Shown: piece by piece, positions 14,634-20,965 of the stretch | How the letters are laid out: each line of letters opens with the position of its first letter | How positions within the stretch are numbered: the stretch's first letter is position 1 | Origin: an uncultured Mesorhizobium sp. | GTDB lineage: Bacteria > Pseudomonadota > Alphaproteobacteria > Rhizobiales > Rhizobiaceae | NCBI GenBank assembly: GCA_937958475.1 | Contig: CALFXR010000193.1 | Coordinates: forward strand, 1-27,404 | Reading direction: 5' to 3' | Length of the DNA: 27,404 nucleotides | Made by a program: the position numbers and the translations under genes | Notes under the pieces: model-generated | Told to the model about the DNA's origin: nothing | Seen by the model: the letters and a program-made list of their open reading frames with translations, nothing else | The model's database searches: none

Positions 14634-15908
14634 GTGACAAGACGAGGTTCCGAGACGACGAGCATTCCGGTGATCGAGGCGCACAACGTCGAACTCGTTG
14701 CGCATCATCCGATGGGCAAGCGGCCCGGCTTCAAGATGGCGATGCAGGAGGTCGATGGACGCTGGTACCTCTATGTCGGCCATCTCTGGCATTCCGGATG
14801 GTCGATCTTCGACGTCACCGATCCCTACGATCCGCGCCTGCTCAACTTCGTCGAGGGTCCCGGCGGCAATACCTGGACGTTGCAGGTGCAGGTGGCCGAC
14901 GGCAAGCTGGTCGCCGCCTACGAGCGGATCGGAACCTATCTCGAACCCGGCCGCGCGGCGCTATGGGGCTACAAGCCCGGCCTGCCGAACGAGGAGGGCG
15001 TGGCGATCTTCGACGTGGCGACGGATCCGGTGAACCCCAAGCTGCTCGGACGTTTCCACACCAGGGCGATGGGCACGCACCGCAACTACTATGACGGCGG
15101 CAAGTACATGCATCTCGCCGCCAACATGGAAGGCTTCCGCAGCAACATCTGGGTCTGCGTCGACATCTCCGATCCGGCCAACCCGCGAGAGGTATCGCGC
15201 TGGTCGATCGAGGGCCAGGACACGCCGGACTTCACCGGCGGGGCAACGGGTTCGCATCACGGTCCGGCCTTCATCGAGGGGCAGCGCGCGTATCTCGCCT
15301 ACGGTCGTTCGGGAGCGTTCGTCATGGACGTTTCCGACATGGCGCATCCGAAGAAGATCGGCCACTTCGACATCGGCTCGTTCGGCAGCCTCATCGGGGC
15401 ACACACGTTCCTGCCGATACCGGCTCGCAACATCGCCATCCTGACGACCGAAGCGATCCTCGAAAACGGCCGAGACTCCGCCAACTTCGTCACCATCATC
15501 GATCTCGCCGACGAGACCAGGCCGAAGGCGATGAGTTTCCTGCCGACGCCGAGCCCGAGCCCCCAGGCACCGTTCGACAGCTACGTCGCGCGCGGCGGCA
15601 AGTTCGGTCCGCACAACATCCCGATCTGGAACCACCAGAGCTGCCTGAAGGAGGTCAAGAACCTCCTGCCGCTGTGCTATTTCTCGGCCGGGCTAAGGAT
15701 GTACGACATCCGCGATCCGTACATGCCGAAGGAGATCGGCTACTTCGTACCCGGCGATCCGGAGGAACGTCTGAGCCGCCCGCACCTGCCGACCAACCTG
15801 ATCCCGCAATACGAGGACGTGCTGTGGGACGCCCGCGGGTTCATGTACGTCTCGGACAAGAACTACGGGCTGACCATCCTGAGGTACACTGGTCCCGAGA
15901 TAGACTGA
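14634..15908 (+). CDS. LVIVD-repeat (beta-propeller-like) protein
   Basis: A 424-residue protein with repeated elements of the form W-S-I-F-D-V-T-D-P-x-D-P (near residues 54-66), VAIFDVATDPVNPKLLG, VCVDISDPANPREVS, FVMDVSDMAHPKKIG and MYDIRDPYMPKEIG. These are LVIVD repeats, predicted to form a beta-propeller. No signal peptide is seen, so it is probably cytoplasmic. Several conserved histidines (AHHP, HLWHSG, GSHHGP, GAHTF, PHNI, NHQS) could bind a metal. Members are sometimes annotated as hypothetical or as selenium-binding-protein-like; no reaction is established. The start is a GTG at 14634 with GGGAGG 7 nt upstream. It ends the CobW operon and converges with the MarR gene, only 17 nt away. 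Confidence 0.82.
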   Translation: MTRRGSETTSIPVIEAHNVELVAHHPMGKRPGFKMAMQEVDGRWYLYVGHLWHSGWSIFDVTDPYDPRLLNFVEGPGGNTWTLQVQVADGKLVAAYERIGTYLEPGRAALWGYKPGLPNEEGVAIFDVATDPVNPKLLGRFHTRAMGTHRNYYDGGKYMHLAANMEGFRSNIWVCVDISDPANPREVSRWSIEGQDTPDFTGGATGSHHGPAFIEGQRAYLAYGRSGAFVMDVSDMAHPKKIGHFDIGSFGSLIGAHTFLPIPARNIAILTTEAILENGRDSANFVTIIDLADETRPKAMSFLPTPSPSPQAPFDSYVARGGKFGPHNIPIWNHQSCLKEVKNLLPLCYFSAGLRMYDIRDPYMPKEIGYFVPGDPEERLSRPHLPTNLIPQYEDVLWDARGFMYVSDKNYGLTILRYTGPEID

Positions 15909-15925
15909 CCGTGCCGCCGTCGCCC

Positions 15926-16420
15926 TCAGCGCGACTTGATGATGTGCTGCAGGAACTGCAGCGCCATCGCCTTCTCGTCCTTGCCCATGGCCCGCAGAGT
16001 CTCGCCGACCTTGCCGAACTCCTGTGCGGTCATGAGGAAGGCCTGCTCCGCGACGCGGGCCCCGTCGGGCGTCAGCTTGATCAGGAAGCTCTTCTGGCTG
16101 CGGGGATCGGGTTCGCTCGTCACCAGTCCGCGCTTCACGAGGCGCGAGATCTGCTTCGTGACGGCGCCAGAGCTGATCAGCAGGTATTTGAAGATCGCGG
16201 TGGGGCGAAGCCCCTCCGGCTGGCGCGCGCGCCGGACCGCGAACAGGACGCGCAACTCGCCGGTCGACATGCCGTTCTTGCGCGCAATATCGCGGAATTC
16301 GTTCTCGATCACCTGGCTGGCGATGTTCATCGACGCAAGGAGCTGGAACGCGTCGATATCGATGTTGGGAAACTCGCGCCGCCAGTCCTCGACGACACGA
16401 TCGACTTCGCTGGGACTCAT
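15926..16420 (-). CDS. MarR-family transcriptional regulator, candidate regulator of the locus
   Basis: A 164-residue MarR protein. The N-terminal helices (SEVDRVVEDWRREFPNIDIDAF) match the subgroup with a VDRIVxxWxxExP opening. The winged helix-turn-helix spans about 71-100 (LRPTAIFKYLLISSGAVTKQISRLVKRGLV), and the wing contains DPRSQKSFLIKLTPDG. MarR dimers bind palindromes and usually release DNA on binding a phenolic or related ligand. It is the only regulator inside the catabolic locus, so it is the best in-window candidate to bind the five CTTCCAYGGAAG palindromes; this is inference. I chose the ATG at 16420 because the family homology begins there; an in-frame ATG at 16510 is an alternative. 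Its own promoter region has only a degenerate version of the site. Confidence 0.9.
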   Translation of the reverse strand: MSPSEVDRVVEDWRREFPNIDIDAFQLLASMNIASQVIENEFRDIARKNGMSTGELRVLFAVRRARQPEGLRPTAIFKYLLISSGAVTKQISRLVKRGLVTSEPDPRSQKSFLIKLTPDGARVAEQAFLMTAQEFGKVGETLRAMGKDEKAMALQFLQHIIKSR

Positions 16421-16462
16421 TCCGTATCTCGCGCGTGTATTGCTTCGTCGATGGCGCTGAGC

Positions 16463-16500
16463 TTTCGACGCATGCAGATGCCTACTAGCTGCCAAGGCGT
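16463..16500 (+). promoter_or_regulatory. Degenerate promoter/operator-like element upstream of SDR 2
   Basis: TAGCTGCCAAGG (16486-16497) matches TAGCTTCCACGG of operators 2 and 4 at 10 of 12 bases, but the right half of the palindrome is not conserved. TTTCGA (16463-16468) lies 17 nt upstream of TAGCTG, which reproduces the spacing of the two Rieske promoters with poor hexamers. It may be a weak site between MarR and SDR 2, or chance. Confidence 0.25.
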
Positions 16501-16571
16501 GGAGCCGCAAGTGCCATCGGCTTCACCGAGCTCTTCAACCCGACGACCATGACCGACGGAGGAAATACCGA

Positions 16572-17372
16572 ATGACCGACATCGATCCCTACGCCCCGAC
16601 CGACTACCCGAGCCTGTTCTCTCTGAAGGGGCGCGTCAACGTCGTCCTCGGCGCCGGCCAGGGAATCGGACTTGCGACCTGCCACGCCCTGTCGCAGGCG
16701 GGCTCGATGGTCCTCTGCGTCGACCGTGACCCGGGACTCGCCGAATCGGCCGCGAAAGCGGTGGGCGGGGTCGCCTTCTCCGCCGACGTGATCGATGCGG
16801 CGGGCGTGGCGTCGGTCTTCGCCCGGGCAAAGGAATCGTTCGGCCGCGTCGACGGCGTCGTCGACATCGTCGGCATGGCGATCATCCGCAAGATCGAGGA
16901 GTTCAGCGACGCCGACTGGGACCGGCAGTTCGACCTGGTCTTGCGCCACGCCTTCTTCGTCGTCAGGGAGGCGTCCAGGGCATTCGCCGAGCACGGCGGC
17001 GCCCTGACCTTCGTCGGTTCCGTGTCGGGCATGCGCGCAGTCCGCGGCCAGACCGGCTATGGCACGGCCAAGGCCGCGTTGCATCATCTCGTCCGCACCT
17101 CGGCCGCGGAACTGGGACCGAAAGGCATTCGGGTCAACGGCATCGCGCCGTCCTATGTTCGCACGCCCCGCCTGCTGGAGGCCTTCAGCAAGGAGTTCTG
17201 GGACGGCGTGAAGAAATGGGTGCCGATGGGACGAACCGGCGTGCCCGCCGACATCGCCGCCGCCGCGCTGTTCCTTCAGTCCGACCTCGCCCGCTACGTG
17301 ACCGGCAACATCCTGACGCTCGACGGCGGCGGCAGCAACGTCGCGGCCCTGCCGGGGGCGCTTGCCGATTGA
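16572..17372 (+). CDS. SDR-family oxidoreductase 2, non-canonical
   Basis: A 266-residue Rossmann-fold SDR. It has the cofactor motif GAGQGIG (27-33), serines at 150 and 152, Y163 and K167 (YGTAK), and a C-terminal TGNILTLDGGG. Two usual features are missing: the NNAG motif is replaced by DIVG near 98-101, and the tetrad asparagine position (seven residues after W116) is V123. The Ser-Tyr-Lys triad is kept, so activity is still likely. The ATG at 16572 follows GGAGGAAAT. It is divergent from MarR and precedes Rieske gene 2 by 55 nt. It may also be co-transcribed with that gene, although the Rieske gene has its own promoter. Substrate unknown. Confidence 0.9.
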   Translation: MTDIDPYAPTDYPSLFSLKGRVNVVLGAGQGIGLATCHALSQAGSMVLCVDRDPGLAESAAKAVGGVAFSADVIDAAGVASVFARAKESFGRVDGVVDIVGMAIIRKIEEFSDADWDRQFDLVLRHAFFVVREASRAFAEHGGALTFVGSVSGMRAVRGQTGYGTAKAALHHLVRTSAAELGPKGIRVNGIAPSYVRTPRLLEAFSKEFWDGVKKWVPMGRTGVPADIAAAALFLQSDLARYVTGNILTLDGGGSNVAALPGALAD

Positions 17373-17406
17373 CATCGCCCGCCTTGAAGAATAGCTTCCA
17401 CGGAAG
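17369..17406 (+). promoter_or_regulatory. Promoter and operator palindrome 4 for Rieske gene 2
   Basis: TTGACA (17369-17374) is followed by 17 nt and TAGCTT (17392-17397). The palindrome CTTCCACGGAAG is at 17395-17406, overlapping the -10 and the presumed start site. Hexamer identity, spacing and operator position match the Rieske gene 1 promoter base for base in layout. The -35 overlaps the stop codon of SDR 2. Confidence 0.75.
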
Positions 17407-17427
17407 AAAAAATCTGGGAGGAGCCGG

Positions 17428-18675
17428 GTGGTTTCGGTCAAGCACAACGAATTGATGTGTCGCGTGGAAAACGGCGCGCCGCAGGGTGTCGCGATGGCGC
17501 GCGCCTGGATTCCGGCCGTGACGCTCCATGAGATCGACAATCCGGAGCGGGCGCCCGTGCGCGTGCAGCTGCTCGGGCGGCCCTTCGTGGCCTTCCGTGA
17601 CGGGCGCGGCAACATTGGCTTCCTCGACGAGCATTGCCCGCATCGCGGCGCCTCGCTGGCGCTCGGGCGGCTGGACGACTGCGGCATCACCTGCATCTAC
17701 CACGGCTGGAAGATGGCGGCGGACGGCGAGATCCTCGACACGCCGAACATCCTCGGGGACGACGTCAAGAAGCGGATGCGCGCGCGCGCCTATCCGACAC
17801 GCGTGGCGGGCGGGATCGTCTGGGCCTATATCGGCGATCCCGAGGAAGAACCGGAGTTTCCGCGCTTTTCGTGGTTCGACCTCGACGACGACCATGTCCT
17901 GACGAACCGCCACATCGTCGACTGCAATTTCGTGCAGGTCCAGGAATCCCTGGTCGACACCACCCATCTGGGTTTCCTGCATTCGAACGGCATGCGCGCC
18001 TCGGACGACAGCGATCTCGACTACGCCAAGAAGGTCGGCGCCATGGCCATCGACCTGGCGCCGAAGCTCGAGGTCGAGGACACCGACTATGGCTTCCGCT
18101 ACGTGGCCCTGCGCCGCGACGGCAAGGGTGGCTACGATGCCCGCGTCACGACCTATGTCGCCCCGTTCACCATCCTGAACGCCAATGGAGACATCGGCCT
18201 CTTTGTCGTCCCGATGAGCGACACGCGGACGTCGTTCATTCACGTGTTCTGGGACCGCCGGCGCAAGATCAATGTCGAGCCCCTGCGCAGCGAGCAGCTT
18301 CGCTTCGTCGGGCTCGATCCGAGGGAGCAGGACGAATTCGGCATCAGTCCCGCCGCAGCCGACCGGCCGCAGAAACCGGGACCGGACAACAACTTCCTTC
18401 AGGATCGGGTGGCCATGCGCGACGGCAAGTCCTTTTCCGGCCTGCCTGGATTGATCCCCGAAGACTGCGCGGTGCTTGTTTCCTCGGGAGCGATCCGCGA
18501 CCGGACGCGCGAGATCATTACAGGCGCCGACGTCGGCATCGCCGCGCTCTACCGGAGCCTGCTCAAGGTGGCGAGGTCGGCCGAGAAGCCACGCGCCGGC
18601 CAGCCCGCCGATTACCTTCGACTCTCCGGCTACACACGAACCATCGCGGCGACCGAGCAATGGCGAAACAACTGA
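17428..18675 (+). CDS. Rieske non-haem iron oxygenase, phthalate-dioxygenase-like oxygenase subunit (2)
   Basis: A 415-residue paralogue of the protein at 7095. The Rieske ligands C70-x-H72 and C89-x2-H92 (CPHRG, CIYHGW) and the mononuclear iron residues D177, H180 and H185 (LVDTTHLGFLH) fall at the same residue numbers as in paralogue 1, showing collinear N-terminal halves. The C-terminal half is more diverged, so the two may accept different substrates. The start is a GTG at 17428 with GGGAGGAG just upstream. It is under palindrome 4 and overlaps the following isomerase-like gene by 16 nt. Like paralogue 1 it needs an external reductase; none of the usual fused PDR-type reductases is in the window. 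Confidence 0.94.
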   Translation: MVSVKHNELMCRVENGAPQGVAMARAWIPAVTLHEIDNPERAPVRVQLLGRPFVAFRDGRGNIGFLDEHCPHRGASLALGRLDDCGITCIYHGWKMAADGEILDTPNILGDDVKKRMRARAYPTRVAGGIVWAYIGDPEEEPEFPRFSWFDLDDDHVLTNRHIVDCNFVQVQESLVDTTHLGFLHSNGMRASDDSDLDYAKKVGAMAIDLAPKLEVEDTDYGFRYVALRRDGKGGYDARVTTYVAPFTILNANGDIGLFVVPMSDTRTSFIHVFWDRRRKINVEPLRSEQLRFVGLDPREQDEFGISPAAADRPQKPGPDNNFLQDRVAMRDGKSFSGLPGLIPEDCAVLVSSGAIRDRTREIITGADVGIAALYRSLLKVARSAEKPRAGQPADYLRLSGYTRTIAATEQWRNN

Positions 18676-19559
18676 CGGCCGAGCGTTCGGGGCCCCTCGA
18701 AGGGGCGAGCCTGCGCTATGCCACGCACATCGGCTTCAGGCCCGGCGGAACGGGCCTGCTCCGCGACATCGTCTCCGATGACGATCCGGTGAAGCAGGTG
18801 AAGGCTGCCGCCGCCATGGGCTTCGCGGCGGTCCAGGACGCCTGGGCGCTCGAGCGCGACGAGCGCCAGCTGAACCGCATCGCTTCGCAGATTCAGCTCG
18901 CCGGCCTCGATGGCGGCTGCGTCGTCGCGGCGAAGCGCGAGCATCTCAGCCTGCCGATGTGGGTCAGCGCGGACAAGGACTCCCGCGAACAGCAGCGGCT
19001 GGTCACGCTCCATGCGATCCACGCCGCCGAGCTCCTGTCGTCGGAGGTCATCGTGGTGCTTCCGAAGCGCGACCCGGCCCGCCCGCTCGCGGAACAAGTC
19101 GATACGTTCGCGGAGAATCTCCGCTGGACGGCCGAACTCGCCAGCCGGCGCGATATCCGCATCGGTCTCGAACCGATGCGCGTCCTTCCCGACATGCTGA
19201 TCACCGACCTCGACCTCGCCCGGCAGGTCGTCCGGCGCATCGACAGCGGCAAGGCCGGAATCGTTTTCGACACGTTCCACGTCCAAGCCGAGAATCGCAG
19301 CGTCGGGCGCAGTTTCGTGGAGCATTTCAACGACATCGTCCTGCTGCAGATCGCCGATCATCCCGGGCGCCGCCAGGCCGGCACGGGCGAGGTCGACATT
19401 CCCGGCCTCCTCGCGCTCGCGCGGCGAATGGGGTTCAACGGCCTCGTCGAGCTCGAGCACGACTGGAGCACCGCCGATGCGTCGGCTCAGCTCGCGGAAC
19501 TGGCGCGACTGCCTGGTTACGAGGCGGCGTCACAATCCGCCAGGGCGTTGCGCCATTGA
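18660..19559 (+). CDS. Xylose isomerase-like TIM-barrel protein (hydroxypyruvate isomerase-like)
   Basis: A 299-residue protein of the AP_endonuc_2/xylose-isomerase-like fold. Candidate metal or catalytic residues lie in IGLEPMR, the FDTFH segment, QIADHPGRR and VELEHDW, as in hydroxypyruvate isomerase and sugar epimerases. It would isomerise or epimerise a small hydroxy-carbonyl compound, but members of this fold also act as decarboxylases and lyases. The ATG at 18660 is 16 nt inside the Rieske gene, with no clear ribosome binding site, so it is probably translated by coupling. That tight link suggests its substrate arises from Rieske oxygenase 2. The end abuts the livK promoter, whose -35 overlaps its stop codon. 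Confidence 0.85.
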   Translation: MAKQLTAERSGPLEGASLRYATHIGFRPGGTGLLRDIVSDDDPVKQVKAAAAMGFAAVQDAWALERDERQLNRIASQIQLAGLDGGCVVAAKREHLSLPMWVSADKDSREQQRLVTLHAIHAAELLSSEVIVVLPKRDPARPLAEQVDTFAENLRWTAELASRRDIRIGLEPMRVLPDMLITDLDLARQVVRRIDSGKAGIVFDTFHVQAENRSVGRSFVEHFNDIVLLQIADHPGRRQAGTGEVDIPGLLALARRMGFNGLVELEHDWSTADASAQLAELARLPGYEAASQSARALRH

Positions 19560-19584
19560 CATTTCTTCTTCCATGGAAGAAAAC
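19556..19584 (+). promoter_or_regulatory. Promoter and operator palindrome 5 for the livK-livM-reductase operon
   Basis: TTGACA (19556-19561) is followed after 17 nt by the weak hexamer GAAAAC (19579-19584). The palindrome CTTCCATGGAAG at 19568-19579 fills the spacer, and it extends to a perfect 16-bp palindrome, TTCTTCCATGGAAGAA (19566-19581), the best copy in the window. The layout matches the livH promoter at 12413. The -35 overlaps the stop codon of the preceding gene. Confidence 0.72.
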
Positions 19585-19599
19585 TGAAGGCGGGAGGAA

Positions 19600-19719
19600 A
19601 TGGGGTGGACACGCGGCTGGCCGCGCCGGTCGTTGCGACAGGGCAAGGCTCTGCGCTGCCGGTCTTCAGGTGTTTGCACGCCCTTTCAGCTCAAACTGGC
19701 CAACGGCTCGGGAGGATAG
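19600..19719 (+). CDS. Possible leader peptide ORF upstream of the substrate-binding protein
   Basis: A 39-codon frame begins at ATG 19600 behind a strong GGGAGG and ends with TAG at 19717-19719, inside the GGGAGGAT ribosome binding site of the next gene. Its predicted peptide is basic and unlike known families. It could be a coupling leader. Alternatively the GTG at 19605 may extend the binding protein in frame, but that would bury the signal peptide. Translation is unproven. Confidence 0.25.
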   Translation: MGWTRGWPRRSLRQGKALRCRSSGVCTPFQLKLANGSGG

Positions 19720-19724
19720 ACGTC

Positions 19725-20903
19725 ATGTTTAAGTTGGGAATACTCGGCCGTCTGGCCGGGGTGGCGACGGCGCTTGCCGCAGCGGCGTTGATCGCCGCTC
19801 CGGCCGCCGCGCAATCCGTGGTGAAATTCGGCATCGTCGGGCCCTTCAGCGGTGCCTCCGCGATGAACGGCGAGCAGTGGAAGCAGGGCATCGACGCCTG
19901 GCTGGCGCAAAACGGCGACACGGTGAACGGCCGCAAGATCGAGATCATCTTCCGCGACACCGCGAGCGGCAATCCCGCGGTGGCCAAGCAGCTTTCCCAG
20001 GAACTCCTGGTTCAGGAGAAGATCGACATCCTCGGTGGCTACGCGCTGTCGCCGGAAGCGGCAGGCGTCGCGCCGCTCGTCAACGAGACGAAGACGCCGA
20101 CGCTGCTGTTCCATGTCGCCTCTCCGGTCCTGACCACGCTCTCGCCCTACTTCATCCGTGTCGGCCAGAGCATCGCCACGAACGGTTCGGGCGCCGCGAA
20201 GTATGCGCTGCGCCAGGGCAAGAAGACGGCCTTCGTCACCGTCGCCGACTACGCGCCGGGCAAGGACGTGCTGAAGGCCTTCTCGGAGACCTTCACCGCC
20301 GGGGGCGGCACCATCGTCGGCGAGCAGCTCGTGCCGCTCAACACGGTGGACTTCGCGCCCGTCGCCGAACGCATCGCGCAGACGAATGCCGAGTGGGTGC
20401 AGCTCTTCCTGCCGCCGGGTGCGGCGTCCGTCGGCGCCATGAAGGCGTTTGCCGCGCGCGACCTGCTCAAGAAGGTGCAGATCGTCGGTCAGGGCGAGGC
20501 GGAGGACTCCGACATGCACCTGTTCGGCGACAGCGTCGAAGGCTTCTACTCGTACAACTACAACGGCGGTGCCGTCGACAATCCGGAGAACGCCAAGTTC
20601 CGCGAGACGTTGAAGAAGCTGTTCGGCGCGTCGGCCGAGCCGAGTTCCTTCTCGCTCGGCGGATATGACGCGATGGAACTGGCCGCGCAGATGATCCGCT
20701 CGCAGAAGGGCGACGGCTTCACCTCCGACGATGCCATGGCCGGCGTGCTCGGCTATTCGTGGAAGAGCCCCCGCGGTCCCGTCACCATCGACAAGGACAC
20801 GCGCGAGCCGATCCAGAACTTCTACGTCCGGCGCGTGGAACGCCAGTCCGACGGCACGCTGCGAAATGTGGTCATTGAAGTCGTGACGCCCGACCAGCAA
20901 TAG
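19725..20903 (+). CDS. HAAT-family periplasmic substrate-binding protein (LivK-like)
   Basis: A 392-residue type I periplasmic-binding protein. A signal peptide is clear: basic start (MFKLGILGR), hydrophobic core, and AAPAAAQS as a probable cleavage region near residue 29. The mature protein begins VVKFGIVGPFSG, typical of branched-chain amino acid binding proteins. The ATG at 19725 follows GGGAGGAT. This protein sets the substrate specificity of the importer, whose other parts are livHGF (minus strand, 9830-12211) and livM (20966). Given the catabolic neighbours the ligand is probably an organic acid, but this cannot be read from sequence. A strong hairpin follows the stop codon. Confidence 0.93.
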   Translation: MFKLGILGRLAGVATALAAAALIAAPAAAQSVVKFGIVGPFSGASAMNGEQWKQGIDAWLAQNGDTVNGRKIEIIFRDTASGNPAVAKQLSQELLVQEKIDILGGYALSPEAAGVAPLVNETKTPTLLFHVASPVLTTLSPYFIRVGQSIATNGSGAAKYALRQGKKTAFVTVADYAPGKDVLKAFSETFTAGGGTIVGEQLVPLNTVDFAPVAERIAQTNAEWVQLFLPPGAASVGAMKAFAARDLLKKVQIVGQGEAEDSDMHLFGDSVEGFYSYNYNGGAVDNPENAKFRETLKKLFGASAEPSSFSLGGYDAMELAAQMIRSQKGDGFTSDDAMAGVLGYSWKSPRGPVTIDKDTREPIQNFYVRRVERQSDGTLRNVVIEVVTPDQQ

Positions 20904-20912
20904 GCAAGACTG

Positions 20913-20940
20913 CGCCGGCGCGGGACATCCCGCGCCGGCG
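20913..20940 (+). terminator. Strong hairpin between substrate-binding protein and permease genes
   Basis: CGCCGGCGCGGGA (20913-20925) and TCCCGCGCCGGCG (20928-20940) are perfect inverted repeats, giving a 12-bp stem with a four-base loop. No T-tract follows. Hairpins in this position after binding-protein genes commonly protect the upstream mRNA or attenuate read-through, raising the binding-protein to permease ratio. That role here is inferred. Confidence 0.6.
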
Positions 20941-20965
20941 TCGAACAACCGGATACGGAATCGAG

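Noticed and set aside
16503..16574. A short plus-strand frame upstream of SDR 2 that reads SAIGFTELFNPTTMTDGG
   Set aside because: It is protein-like by chance or a tiny remnant, has no start after the in-frame stop, and cannot be assigned.
16485..17696. Long minus-strand frame (403 residues) over SDR 2
   Set aside because: It is the shadow of a clear SDR and has no motif of its own.
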